Part shown: piece after piece, positions 16,055 to 24,599 of the stretch | Layout of the letters: each line of letters opens with the position of its first letter | How positions within the stretch are numbered: the first letter of the stretch is position 1 | Source: Sphingomonas sanguinis NBRC 13937 | GTDB lineage: Bacteria > Pseudomonadota > Alphaproteobacteria > Sphingomonadales > Sphingomonadaceae | DNA length: 59,740 nt | Direction of reading: 5' to 3' | Assembly (NCBI RefSeq): GCF_001591005.1 | Contig: NZ_BCTY01000020.1 | Coordinates: 1-59,740, forward strand | The notes under the pieces: model-generated | What the model was told of the DNA's origin: nothing | Seen by the model: only the letters and a program-made list of their open reading frames with translations | Databases searched by the model: none | Made by a program: the position numbers and the translations under genes

Positions 16055-17314
16055 ATGAACGGCAGTTATCGCCGGCAGCGCGTGCTTGCGCTGGCCGGCA
16101 CGCTCGCGGCGCTATGGCCCGCGGGTGCAGCGTGGTCGCAGACCGCGCCCCCTTTCGCACAGCTTCTGAACCAGACGCGCGATGTGCCCCGCGTCACGGT
16201 CTTGGAAGCCGACGTCGCCCGCGCGCGGGGCCTTGCCGAGCAAGCTCGCGCGCGGCCTAACCCGTCGATCAACGTCTATGCCGAAAATTTCGCGGGCGAC
16301 CTCGATCGCAACGCGCGCAACCAGCAGCAAACGACGTTCCAGATCGATCAGCCCATCGAGCTGGGTGGCAAGCGATCAGCCCGGATCGCCGCCGGTGAAG
16401 CCGGCATCGTCGCGGCGCAGGCGCGCAATCGCGATGGTCGCCTTGTCTATGCGACCGAGCTGGCACGCGCCTATGCCGGCGCCGAGATCGCCGATCGGCG
16501 CATCGCTATTGCCGAGGACGAAGTTGAGGAGGCGACCGACGACCTGAAGGTGGCCCGCGCCTTGGTCGGCGCTGGCAAGGAAGCCCGCCTCCGGCAGGTG
16601 CAGGCTGAAACAGAACTCAACACGCTTCAGGCCGACCTCGAAAACGCGCGCGCCCTCAAGACGGCCGCGCTGGCACGCCTGTCCGCGCTGGCCGGTATTA
16701 CAACCCCCTTCACCGGCCTGTCGGAATCACTCTTGGATCGGCTCGACGCCAAGCCGGCGTTCGGCCCCATCGACCCTATGCAGGCGACGATGGTGCGCGT
16801 TGCAGAAGCCGAACGGGACGCCGCAGCGCGAGCGGTGACGGTGCAACAGCGCCTCGCCATCCCCAACGTCACCGCGCAGCTCGGCGTGCGCCAGCTTCGC
16901 GTCGCGAGCGGCCCCGCCGTCGTTGCCGGCATATCCGTCCCGCTGCCCCTCTTCGATCGCAACCGGGGCAACATCTCGGCGGCACGTGCCGAACTGCAAG
17001 GTGCCGAGGCGCGTGCCGCAGCAGCCCGGCTCGAAGCCGAGGCGGGGACACGCGCTGGTCTCGCACTGGTAGAGGCAGCCGACGCTCGCGCCGCTGCCGC
17101 GCAGCGGACGTTGGCGACCGCCCAAGAGGGCTATCGCCTCGCTCGCGTGGCCTACGAGGCGGGCAAAAGCCCGCTGATCGAACTCCTTGCCGCGCGTCAC
17201 AATCTCGGGGTCGCCCGTGGCGTCATCCTCGACGCCGCCGCAGCGCGCCTCGACGCTCGCGCCAATCTGGCCCGTCTGCAGGGCCTCACCATCACCGGAG
17301 AAGCGGTGCAATGA
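16055..17314 (+). CDS. czcC: CzcC-like outer-membrane factor of an RND efflux system
   Basis: 419 aa, TolC/OEP family. Signal peptide about residues 1-28 (ending GAAWSQ), then two OEP repeats with long coiled coils. Motifs include RARPNPSINVYAENFAGD, FQIDQPIELGGKRSARIAAGE and SVPLPLFDRNRGNISAARAEL, typical of CzcC/CnrC. GGAGG lies upstream of the ATG. It forms the outer-membrane channel of the CzcCBA trimeric pump. The stop overlaps the czcB start by four bases (ATGA). Confidence 0.93.
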   Translation: MNGSYRRQRVLALAGTLAALWPAGAAWSQTAPPFAQLLNQTRDVPRVTVLEADVARARGLAEQARARPNPSINVYAENFAGDLDRNARNQQQTTFQIDQPIELGGKRSARIAAGEAGIVAAQARNRDGRLVYATELARAYAGAEIADRRIAIAEDEVEEATDDLKVARALVGAGKEARLRQVQAETELNTLQADLENARALKTAALARLSALAGITTPFTGLSESLLDRLDAKPAFGPIDPMQATMVRVAEAERDAAARAVTVQQRLAIPNVTAQLGVRQLRVASGPAVVAGISVPLPLFDRNRGNISAARAELQGAEARAAAARLEAEAGTRAGLALVEAADARAAAAQRTLATAQEGYRLARVAYEAGKSPLIELLAARHNLGVARGVILDAAAARLDARANLARLQGLTITGEAVQ

Positions 17315-18465
17315 CCGATAAAAATCGTCTCTACACCGGCGCCGCCATTGGCCTGGTCGCTGCCGCTGCGCTTGGGTTCGGCGCTGCGCGCCTCACCCAA
17401 TCGTCCACCCCCGCCCCTGCCCCTACGGAAGCCGCAGCGCCAGCAAAGCCGTCGAACACGGTCGCGATGACGCAACAGGCGCTTTCAGCATCGCAAATCA
17501 CTGTAGCCCCGGCGGCATCCGGCGAGCTGGACGCCGCGATCCTTGCCTCCGCCACGGTCGAGGCGACGCCCGACGCCGAGGCGGTGCTGACCGCGCGCGC
17601 GCCAGGCACGGTCAGCCGTATCATGGTCCGCATCGGCGATCCGGTTCGCGCCGGCCAGACCCTTGCATTGGTCGAGAGCCGCGACGCTTCACAAATCGCA
17701 GCCGACCGCTCGGCCGCATCCGCGCGCGTCACCCTCGCCGCGCGTCAGCTCGAACGAGAGCGCGGTTTGCTCGCGCAGGGTGTGACACCCCGCGCCGACT
17801 ATGAATCGGCACAGGCCAACCTTGCCGTCGCCCAGGCCGACGCTCGCCGGGCTAGCGCCGCCGCGGGCGCGGCTCGCGTGTCGGGCGACGGTCGATCGGT
17901 TGCGGTCGTCAGCCCCGTTTCGGGGCGCGTTACCAATGCCGGTGCCAATCTCGGCCAGTTCGTCGCGGCTGAAACCGAGCTGTTCCGCGTCGCCGATCCG
18001 AGCCGGCTTCAGATTACCGCAAGCGTCCCGCCTGCCGATGCTGGCCGTGTCCGAGAAGGCGACAGGGTAGAGCTGACCACCACAGACGGTCGCACGATAG
18101 AAGGGCGGGTGCGTTCGGCGACCGGCGTCGTCGATCCGCAATCGCGGACCGCGACGGTCGTCGTCACGCCGACCGCCGGCGGCAGCACGCTTGCCCCGGG
18201 CCAGCTTGTTCAGGCTCGCATCCTCGCCAGTGGCGGGGCCGCAAAGAGCGGCGTGATGGTGCCGCAAGACGCGGTGCAGACGCTTGGCAGCGACAGCGTG
18301 GTGTTCGTCCGCACCGGCCAGGGCTTCCGCGCGCAGCCGGTTCAGATCGGCAGCCGATCGGGCGGGATGGTGGCGATCACCGGCGGCCTTGCCGCCGGCA
18401 CGCAGATCGCCACCACCAACGCTTTCCTTCTCAAGGCCGAGATCGAGAAGGAGTCGGCGGAATGA
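17311..18465 (+). CDS. czcB: CzcB-like periplasmic adaptor
   Basis: 384 aa membrane fusion protein. The N-terminal helix (residues about 10-27) anchors it in the inner membrane, followed by an Ala/Pro linker. The lipoyl half-motifs are RAPGTVSRIMVRIGDPVRAGQ and SPVSGRVTNAGANLGQFV, with a helical hairpin between and beta-barrel segments after. It bridges CzcA and CzcC. Four-base overlaps with both neighbours indicate coupled translation. There is no His-rich N-terminal segment of the kind seen in C. metallidurans CzcB. Confidence 0.93.
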   Translation: MTDKNRLYTGAAIGLVAAAALGFGAARLTQSSTPAPAPTEAAAPAKPSNTVAMTQQALSASQITVAPAASGELDAAILASATVEATPDAEAVLTARAPGTVSRIMVRIGDPVRAGQTLALVESRDASQIAADRSAASARVTLAARQLERERGLLAQGVTPRADYESAQANLAVAQADARRASAAAGAARVSGDGRSVAVVSPVSGRVTNAGANLGQFVAAETELFRVADPSRLQITASVPPADAGRVREGDRVELTTTDGRTIEGRVRSATGVVDPQSRTATVVVTPTAGGSTLAPGQLVQARILASGGAAKSGVMVPQDAVQTLGSDSVVFVRTGQGFRAQPVQIGSRSGGMVAITGGLAAGTQIATTNAFLLKAEIEKESAE

Positions 18466-21400
18466 TCGGCCGCATCCTCTCCCTTTCGGTCCGGATGCGA
18501 TGGCTTGTCGCCTTCCTGACCCTCGTCGTCATCGGCTTCGGCCTCTGGCAGATCACCAAGCTGCCGATCGACGCCGTGCCCGACGTCACCAACCGGCAGG
18601 TCCAGATCAGCACCTTCGCGCCGACGCTGGGGCCGGTCGACATCGAGAAGCAGGTGACGTTCCCGGTGGAGACGGCGCTTGCCGGAATACCAGGGCTTGA
18701 GATGACCCGCTCCATCTCACGCAATGGCTTCAGCCAGGTGACAGCGGTCTTTACCGACCGCACCGATATTTACTTTGCGCGCCAGCAGGTGACGGAACGG
18801 CTCGCACAGTCGCGCGACAGCCTTCCCGCCAACGCGCAGCCGATCCTCGCGCCGCTCAGCACCGGGCTTGGCGAGATCTTCTTCTATTCGGTCGCCTTCC
18901 GCCATCCCGACGGCAAGGGCCTGAAGACGGTCGACGGCAAACCGGGCTGGCAGTCGGACGGCAGCTACCTCACCCCCGAGGGCGAGCGGCTGACCACCGA
19001 ACTGGCGAAGGCCGCCTATCTCCGCACGGTGCAGGACTGGATCATCCGCCCGCAGATGCGGGCGGTGCGCGGCGTCGCCGGCGTCGATTCCAACGGCGGC
19101 TATGTGAAGCAATATCTGATCGAGCCGAACCTCAACGCGCTCGCCAGCTATGGATTGTCCGTCACGGAGCTGGCGGATGCGATGGAGCGGGCCAACCTCT
19201 CCGCCGGGTCGAACTATGTCCGCCGCGCTGGCGAGAGCTTCCTTGTCCGCGCCGATGCTCGTCTGAAGTCGATCGAAGACATTCAGGAAGCCGTCGTCGC
19301 GACCCGCAACGGCGTCCCCGTTCGCGTCAAGGACGTGGGCCAGGTGGTGATCGGCGGTGCGGTCCGCACCGGCTCCGGCAGTCGCATGGGATCGGAAGCG
19401 GTCATCTCGACCGTGCTGATGCTGGTAGGCGACAACAGCCGCATCGTCGCGACAGACGCCGCCGAGAAGCTGACGCAGATCAACAAGGCGCTGCCGCCCG
19501 ACGTGTTCGCCGAGCCGGTCTATAACCGCTCAAAGCTCGTCAACGCGACGATCGCGACGGTGGAAAAGAACCTGACCGAAGGCGCGCTGCTCGTCATCGT
19601 CGTGCTGTTCCTGCTGCTCGGCAACATCCGCGCTGCGCTCATCACCGCCGCAGTCATCCCGATTACCATGTTGATGACGGCCGCAGGAATGAACGGGCTG
19701 GGCGTGTCGGGCAATCTGATGAGCCTCGGCGCGCTCGATTTCGGGTTGATCGTCGACGGCGCCGTCATCATCGTCGAGAACGCGCTTCGCCGCCTCGCCG
19801 AACGCCAGGAGCATGAAGGCCGGCTTCTCACCCGCGAAGAGCGGATGGAGGAAACGACGCTCGCGGCCAAGGAGATGGTGCGGCCGACCGTTTATGGTCA
19901 GCTCATCATCTTCCTCGTCTTCGTGCCGCTGCTCACCTTCCAGGGCGTTGAGGGCAAGACGTTCGCGCCGATGGCGATCACGTTGATGGTGGCGCTCGCC
20001 TCTGCTTTCGTCCTGTCGCTTACCTTCGTTCCCGCGATGATCGCGATCGTCGTCAAGGGCCGGGTCAGTGAGACGGAAGTGAAGCCGATCCGCTGGTTCA
20101 AGGAACGCTACGCCCCCGTGCTGGGCCGGGCTGTCGCCCGCCCGATGCCCTTCATCCTGGGCGGTGTCGGCGTGTTCGTCGCGGCCGTGCTGAGCTTTGG
20201 CTTCCTCGGCGAGGAGTTCATGCCGCAGCTCGACGAGAAGGACATAACCGTCACCAACTTCCGCGTGCCATCTGCGTCGATCGACCAATCGACGCAGATG
20301 CAGCTCCAGATCGAGAATGCATTGAAGACGCTGCCGGAGGTGGCGCTGGTCTTCTCCAAGAACGGTAACGCCGACCTCGGCACCGATCCGATGCCACCCA
20401 ATGCGTCGGATACCTACGTCATCCCCAAGCCGGAGAACGAGTGGCCGACGGAGGTGAAAAGCAAGGAGGACATTCTTCGCCGCATCGAGGAGCGGATGAA
20501 GCCGCTGATCGGCAACCGGACGGAGATCCAGCAACCGATCCAGATGCGCTTCAACGAGCTGATCGCCGGCGTTCGCGCCGACGTCGCGATCAAACTTTAC
20601 GGCGACGACCTCGACGCGATGAGCGAACAGGCGAAGCGCATCGCCGCCGTCATGCGCACGATCCCCGGCGCTGGCGACGTGAGTGCCGAACAGACGTCCG
20701 GCGCGCCGACCTTCGACGTGCAGATCGACCGTCAGGCGGCGGGCCGTTACGGCCTGTCGGTCGAGGAGGTGGCGAACACCGTCTCGGCTGCGCTTGGCGG
20801 GCGTGAGGCCGGGCTGCTGTTCGAGGGCGACCGGCGGTTCGACGTCGTGGTCCGCCTGCCCGACGCGCAGCGGGACGACCTTGAGACGCTGGGGTCGATC
20901 CCGGTGATGCTGCCCGCTGCCGAAGGTCAGGTGGCGCGCTCGATCCCGCTAAGCCAGGTCGCCCGGTTCAACTACACCCAAGGGTTGAACCAGATCAGTC
21001 GTGAGAACGGCAAGCGGATGGTGGTCGTGCAGATCAACGTGCGTGGGCGCGACCTTGGCGGGTTCGTCGAGGAAGCGCAGGCGAAGATCGGCCAGATGCA
21101 GCTCCCCGCTGGCATGTATACCGAGTGGGGCGGCACCTTCGAGAGCCTGCAATCGGCTCGGCTACGCCTGCTGATCGTGGTGCCGATCTGCTTCATTGCG
21201 ATCTACGCCCTGCTCTACATGGCGCTCGGCAGCTTCGTGTCGGCGGCGATCGTGTTCTCGGCGGTGCCGATGGCGCTTGCCGGGGGCGTGTTTGCGCTGC
21301 TGCTGCGCGGCATCCCCTTCTCGATCACCGCAGCGGTCGGGTTCATCGCCCTGTCGGGCGTCGCCGTCCTCAACGGCCTCGTGATGATGAGCGCGATCGG

Positions 21401-21695
21401 GAAGCATCGCGAGGAAGGGGCGAGCGACGATGACGCGATCGTGGACGGCGCAATGGAGCGCGTCCGCCCGGTGCTGATGACCGCGCTGGTGGCATCGCTC
21501 GGCTTCGTGCCGATGGCGCTCGCCACCGGCACAGGTGCCGAGGTGCAACGGCCGCTCGCAACCGTCGTCATCGGCGGCCTCATTACTTCGACCGCCCTGA
21601 CCTTGCTGGTGCTGCCAGCGATCACCGCCCTGGCGGGCCGGTGGTCGCAACGGCGACGCCCCGACCCTGCCACCCCGACGCACGCGCTCGCGTGA
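18462..21695 (+). CDS. czcA: CzcA-like heavy-metal RND pump
   Basis: 1077 aa, normal for HME-RND proteins. Twelve helices and two large periplasmic loops are evident. The proton-relay/metal signature in helix 4 reads DFGLIVDGAVIIVEN, closest to the HME1 (Zn/Co/Cd) pattern DFGxIVDGAVxxVEN. Other landmarks are LPIDAVPDVTNRQVQI near the N-terminus and GFIALSGVAVLNGLVMM near the C-terminus. It exports cations from periplasm or cytosol through CzcC. The RcnR context suggests Ni/Co while the signature suggests Zn/Co/Cd, so the substrate is open. Confidence 0.95.
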   Translation: MIGRILSLSVRMRWLVAFLTLVVIGFGLWQITKLPIDAVPDVTNRQVQISTFAPTLGPVDIEKQVTFPVETALAGIPGLEMTRSISRNGFSQVTAVFTDRTDIYFARQQVTERLAQSRDSLPANAQPILAPLSTGLGEIFFYSVAFRHPDGKGLKTVDGKPGWQSDGSYLTPEGERLTTELAKAAYLRTVQDWIIRPQMRAVRGVAGVDSNGGYVKQYLIEPNLNALASYGLSVTELADAMERANLSAGSNYVRRAGESFLVRADARLKSIEDIQEAVVATRNGVPVRVKDVGQVVIGGAVRTGSGSRMGSEAVISTVLMLVGDNSRIVATDAAEKLTQINKALPPDVFAEPVYNRSKLVNATIATVEKNLTEGALLVIVVLFLLLGNIRAALITAAVIPITMLMTAAGMNGLGVSGNLMSLGALDFGLIVDGAVIIVENALRRLAERQEHEGRLLTREERMEETTLAAKEMVRPTVYGQLIIFLVFVPLLTFQGVEGKTFAPMAITLMVALASAFVLSLTFVPAMIAIVVKGRVSETEVKPIRWFKERYAPVLGRAVARPMPFILGGVGVFVAAVLSFGFLGEEFMPQLDEKDITVTNFRVPSASIDQSTQMQLQIENALKTLPEVALVFSKNGNADLGTDPMPPNASDTYVIPKPENEWPTEVKSKEDILRRIEERMKPLIGNRTEIQQPIQMRFNELIAGVRADVAIKLYGDDLDAMSEQAKRIAAVMRTIPGAGDVSAEQTSGAPTFDVQIDRQAAGRYGLSVEEVANTVSAALGGREAGLLFEGDRRFDVVVRLPDAQRDDLETLGSIPVMLPAAEGQVARSIPLSQVARFNYTQGLNQISRENGKRMVVVQINVRGRDLGGFVEEAQAKIGQMQLPAGMYTEWGGTFESLQSARLRLLIVVPICFIAIYALLYMALGSFVSAAIVFSAVPMALAGGVFALLLRGIPFSITAAVGFIALSGVAVLNGLVMMSAIGKHREEGASDDDAIVDGAMERVRPVLMTALVASLGFVPMALATGTGAEVQRPLATVVIGGLITSTALTLLVLPAITALAGRWSQRRRPDPATPTHALA

Positions 21696-22450
21696 TGAAG
21701 CGGAGACAATTTACCGTGGAAACATCATCCAACCGCCCGTGGCGCCTCCCGCTGCACTTGAGAGGGGTGACGACGTTCCTTGCCGTCGCCACCGCGACGT
21801 TCATGGCAAGCGCCGCCTATGCACATGGGGTCGCCGAAGGCGATCAGGCATTCATCGAAACGATCAACGGACCCGCCCCTGGCGCCTTCCTCTATCTCGG
21901 CGCCAAGCACATGGTCACAGGTTACGACCATCTGCTGTTTCTGTTCGGGGTGATCTTCTTCCTCTACCGGATGAAGCAGGTTGCCGCCTACGTGACGCTG
22001 TTCGCGATCGGCCACAGCACGACGCTGATCGCCGGCGTTCTGCTCGGCACCCACGTCAGTCCCTATGCGATCGACGCGATTATCGGTCTGTCGGTGGTCT
22101 ATAAGGCGCTCGACAATCTCGGTGCCTATCAGCGGTGGTTCGGCGTCCAGCCTAACGCCAAGGCCGCGGTCCTGATCTTCGGCCTGTTCCACGGCTTCGG
22201 CCTCGCGACCAAGCTCCAGGACTTCGCGCTGCCATCGAACGGCCTTTTGGTGAATCTGTTGTCGTTCAACGTCGGCGTCGAAATCGGCCAGTTACTCGCT
22301 CTGTCCGCGATCCTGATCGTCATGGGCTACTGGCGCCGCACCGCCAGCTTCCGCCGACATGCCTTTGCCGCGAACGTGGTCCTGATGACCGCGGGCTTCG
22401 TCCTTACCGGCTACCAGCTCGCCGGCCTCATTCTCGAAGGGAACGCCTGA
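21695..22450 (+). CDS. HupE/UreJ-family membrane protein of the Czc island
   Basis: 251 aa from the ATG at 21695, which shares a base with the czcA stop; a GTG at 21716 with GGAG upstream is an alternative. After a hydrophobic signal region (FLAVATATFMASAAYAHG) come six or so helices with the HupE/UreJ_2 motifs GAKHMVTGYDHLLFLFGVIFFL, AIGHSTTLI and GLFHGFGLA. The conserved His residues inside helices suggest nickel or other divalent metal permeation. Relatives are regularly found beside czc genes in sphingomonads. Direction of transport is unknown. Confidence 0.83.
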   Translation: MKRRQFTVETSSNRPWRLPLHLRGVTTFLAVATATFMASAAYAHGVAEGDQAFIETINGPAPGAFLYLGAKHMVTGYDHLLFLFGVIFFLYRMKQVAAYVTLFAIGHSTTLIAGVLLGTHVSPYAIDAIIGLSVVYKALDNLGAYQRWFGVQPNAKAAVLIFGLFHGFGLATKLQDFALPSNGLLVNLLSFNVGVEIGQLLALSAILIVMGYWRRTASFRRHAFAANVVLMTAGFVLTGYQLAGLILEGNA

Positions 22451-23052
22451 TGAAAAACGCCAATCTGCCAAACGTCGGCGATCTCCCGACGCTGCGCCAG
22501 CTCAACCGGGCAACGGCGCTTGCCTTCGGCGTCGCCGTCGCGCTGCTCGCGACGACGATCCTGCCCGCCGAATACGGCGTCGATCCGATCGGGACGGGCC
22601 GCCTGCTCGGCCTCACTCGCATGGGAGAGGTCAAGCAGGCCGAACATGCAGCCGAGACCGCCACAGTCCCGGCGACCACGGCGCCGGCTTCGCCGGCTGC
22701 AAGGTCGAGCGTGCCGGCGACCGCGCAGACGGCCGAGGTGAAGATCACGCTCCAGCCCGACGAAGGTCGCGAAGTGAAGGCAGACATGCGCGCTGGCGAC
22801 CGGATCGCCTACGCCTGGTCGACCGGCGGACCGGAGGTCCGTTTCGAGCTTCACGGCGAGGAACACGACGCGCCGGCAGATAAATACACCAGCTACGAGA
22901 AAGGATCGTCCGCCGGCGAGAAGGGCGATTTCCAGGCTCCTTTCGACGGGATGCACGGATGGTATTGGCGCAACCGCACCACTGCGCCCGTGACCATCAC
23001 CGTGACGGCGACCGGCACGTTCCGCAGCTTCGCTGCGAAGCCGAAATCCTGA
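22450..23052 (+). CDS. Single-pass membrane-anchored periplasmic protein of czc clusters
   Basis: 200 aa. One membrane helix near residues 24-42 (ATALAFGVAVALLATTILPA), a Pro/Ala/Thr linker, then a periplasmic domain (KITLQPDEGREVKADMRAGDRIAYAWSTGGPEVRFELHGEEHD ...) rich in acidic and His residues, with GMHGWYWRNRT. The start overlaps the HupE stop (TGATG). This matches a family often annotated as a transmembrane anchor protein next to HupE and CzcA; its role is unknown. The beta-rich domain resembles copper/metal chaperone folds only in general appearance. Confidence 0.78.
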   Translation: MKNANLPNVGDLPTLRQLNRATALAFGVAVALLATTILPAEYGVDPIGTGRLLGLTRMGEVKQAEHAAETATVPATTAPASPAARSSVPATAQTAEVKITLQPDEGREVKADMRAGDRIAYAWSTGGPEVRFELHGEEHDAPADKYTSYEKGSSAGEKGDFQAPFDGMHGWYWRNRTTAPVTITVTATGTFRSFAAKPKS

Positions 23053-23096
23053 TCGTAGCGATGCACTCCACCCTTTCCACCACGAGGAGACTACCC

Positions 23097-23414
23097 ATGA
23101 AATACGCAGTCCTAGCCGTCGCGGTATTGGCCGCAGCCCCCGCCGCCGCCCATCCCGTTCACGACGAGGAAGCGCATAGCCAAGCGCCCGCCGAGGTGGC
23201 GCGTCAGCACGTCGTTCGCATGGTGACGCAATCCAAGCTCGCCCCGAGCTGGTCCAAAGCAAAGGTCGAGGGCACCGCGCAGCGGACCGCCAACGGCGCG
23301 CGTCAGACCGTCGTGACTTTCACCAATCCCTCCGAGCCTGTCGCACGGCGCACGCTTCACGTCGTGATTGGTGCGGACGGCAAGGTTGTTTCCGCCAACC
23401 CTTCGGCGAGCTGA
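23097..23414 (+). CDS. Small exported protein of the Czc island (DUF6488-like)
   Basis: 105 aa from the ATG at 23097 with GAGGAG upstream. Signal peptide MKYAVLAVAVLAAAPAAA, then HPVHDEEAHSQAP, whose His residues could bind metal, and a compact C-terminal domain (WSKAKVEGTAQRTANGARQTVVTFTNPSEP). I recall this as DUF6488, found near czcA and HupE genes in sphingomonads, but cannot confirm that here. It is the fifth gene after the start of czcC and probably ends the transcript, since a hairpin follows. Confidence 0.72.
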   Translation: MKYAVLAVAVLAAAPAAAHPVHDEEAHSQAPAEVARQHVVRMVTQSKLAPSWSKAKVEGTAQRTANGARQTVVTFTNPSEPVARRTLHVVIGADGKVVSANPSAS

Positions 23415-23444
23415 ATAACCGGCTCGTTGCGGGACCATACCCGA

Positions 23445-23470
23445 GCCGGCAGCCCTTCGGGGTTGCCGGC
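23445..23470. terminator. GC-rich hairpin after the Czc/HupE operon
   Basis: GCCGGCAGCCC and GGGGTTGCCGGC pair around a TTC loop, giving a strong stem of about ten pairs 30 bp after the stop of the small exported protein. There is no U-tract, so it could be a Rho-dependent or weak terminator rather than a canonical intrinsic one. Confidence 0.5.
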
Positions 23471-23522
23471 CAACTTGGCGACGGACCCGCGAGGCGTGAG
23501 TCCGGATTAATGAGGAAGCGGA

Positions 23523-23879
23523 ATGGTTGACGTGCGCATCTGCGCCGCCACGCTACTTATGATGACCGTTGGCTGTTCGGAGCCGTCACCAAATACTCGC
23601 GACACGTCGGAGATACACCGACCTCACTCAATGACGCGGGTCTTGGAACAGCGATACGTCACATGCGCAGACGGCAGCCGGGCCGACATTGATTTCCTCG
23701 ACGACGGTTTGCGCATGGCCGTGACATGGTTGCCGTCCGGGCCGACCGAGATTCTGGCGGCGTCCAAGACAGGAGAGCCCTTCACGGGGCGTCACACGCG
23801 TGCGATCATGGCCGGAGGAACGATCGCATTCGAGCGCGGTCGCACTCTCCTACGCATCTGCCAACATCCTCACCGATGA
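23523..23879 (+). CDS. MliC-like lipoprotein
   Basis: 118 aa. Short signal with lipobox ending MMTVGC (Cys about residue 18). The mature part QRYVTCADGSRADIDFLDDGLRMAVTWLPSGPTEIL ... FTGRHTRAIMAGGTIAFERGRTLLRICQ has the layout of MliC/PliC lysozyme inhibitors: a Cys-x-x-G at the start, a conserved Arg/Gly strand, and a final Cys that would close a disulfide. Two relatives are encoded in the second metal cluster (45445-45858, 45906-46283). Function in metal islands is unexplained; it may protect the envelope. Confidence 0.68.
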   Translation: MVDVRICAATLLMMTVGCSEPSPNTRDTSEIHRPHSMTRVLEQRYVTCADGSRADIDFLDDGLRMAVTWLPSGPTEILAASKTGEPFTGRHTRAIMAGGTIAFERGRTLLRICQHPHR

Positions 23880-24041
23880 TAATGAGCGGGTCTGACGCTT
23901 CGGCGGTGAAGACGGCGAAATCCATACCATCAGGCTTGAAGACCCTGCGCGACCCTGACGGGCACGGCCCTATCGGCGCGTTCGCGCCGACCGAGCCACC
24001 GTCCCGGCGTCTCGTCCCAAAGGGTAACGATCCTCGCGTGA

Positions 24042-24061
24042 GGTGTGCCACGTGGCACACC
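24042..24061. promoter_or_regulatory. 20-bp CACGTG palindrome, copy 2 (parS-like candidate)
   Basis: Identical over 20 bp to the palindrome at 13866-13885; flanking sequence is not shared. It lies about 540 bp upstream of the ParB-like gene at 24600 and 165 bp after the MliC-like lipoprotein gene, in non-coding DNA. A perfect CACGTG-centred dyad close to a ParB-type gene is what a centromere site would look like. Confidence 0.62.
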
Positions 24062-24132
24062 TGCGGACGCGCAAAGATGCGAGACGCTCCCCTGTAGAGC
24101 GCCACGGCCCTCCCCCGGAGGCCCGCCAGCGC

Positions 24133-24360
24133 GGGGAACACCAAGGGCTGCTGCCCTTTCGTTCCCGAAGGAAAATAGACGGCCCCGTGTGGTCCGCCAA
24201 GCGCGGCACCCGACGCCCTAAGGGGCGTCGGCCGCGCTAAGGCGGCCTGCCCGCGCCAGGCCATCGATTTTCCTCCTCCCTCCCCATCCCGCTCCTCGCC
24301 GGAGAGGCAGACCCGGTTGCTGCGGCAACCGGCTTTCAGCCGCAGGAAGAAGGAGGAAAG
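24133..24360 (+). ncRNA. Structured leader, copy A, with anti-Shine-Dalgarno
   Basis: This non-coding block precedes the 63-aa gene at 24364 and is homologous to 28137-28350. Stems are GGGAAC/GTTCCC (24134-24139/24161-24166) enclosing AAGGGC/GCCCTT; CCGCC/GGCGG (24194-24198/24241-24245) enclosing AGCGCGGC/GCCGCGCT (24200-24207/24231-24238) and CGACGCCC/GGGCGTCG (24211-24218/24223-24230); and CCGGTTGC/GCAACCGG (24313-24320/24325-24332). TTTCCTCCT (24269-24277) is a perfect complement of the ribosome site AGGAGGAAA (24351-24359), so translation could be gated by folding. Confidence 0.6.
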
Positions 24361-24363
24361 AGA

Positions 24364-24555
24364 ATGGCTTACACCCGATACAAGGGCGATCCCTACTGGA
24401 AACGGGCCAATGTGGACGGGACCAGCGCGGACGGCACCCCCTACCGCCGTGGCGAGCGCGTGTTCTTCTATCCGCGTTCCGGCGCGACCTACGCAGGGGA
24501 CGGCGCGGCGCGCGCATCGGCCGAGTTTGACGAACTCGCGAGCCTCGAAGGCTGA
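24364..24555 (+). CDS. Small hypothetical protein under the structured leader A
   Basis: 63 aa, ATG at 24364 with a perfect AAGGAGG-type ribosome site. The sequence MAYTRYKGDPYWKRANVDG then a GERVFFYPRSGATYAGDGAAR stretch is Tyr/Arg rich, soluble and without membrane segments. I do not recognise it. It lies 44 bp upstream of the ParB-like gene and may share its transcript. The long folded leader with a sequestering anti-Shine-Dalgarno suggests tightly controlled expression. Confidence 0.62.
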   Translation: MAYTRYKGDPYWKRANVDGTSADGTPYRRGERVFFYPRSGATYAGDGAARASAEFDELASLEG

Positions 24556-24599
24556 CCCCTCCCCCATCACCGAACCTTATTCAGATCAGGAGCATCATC

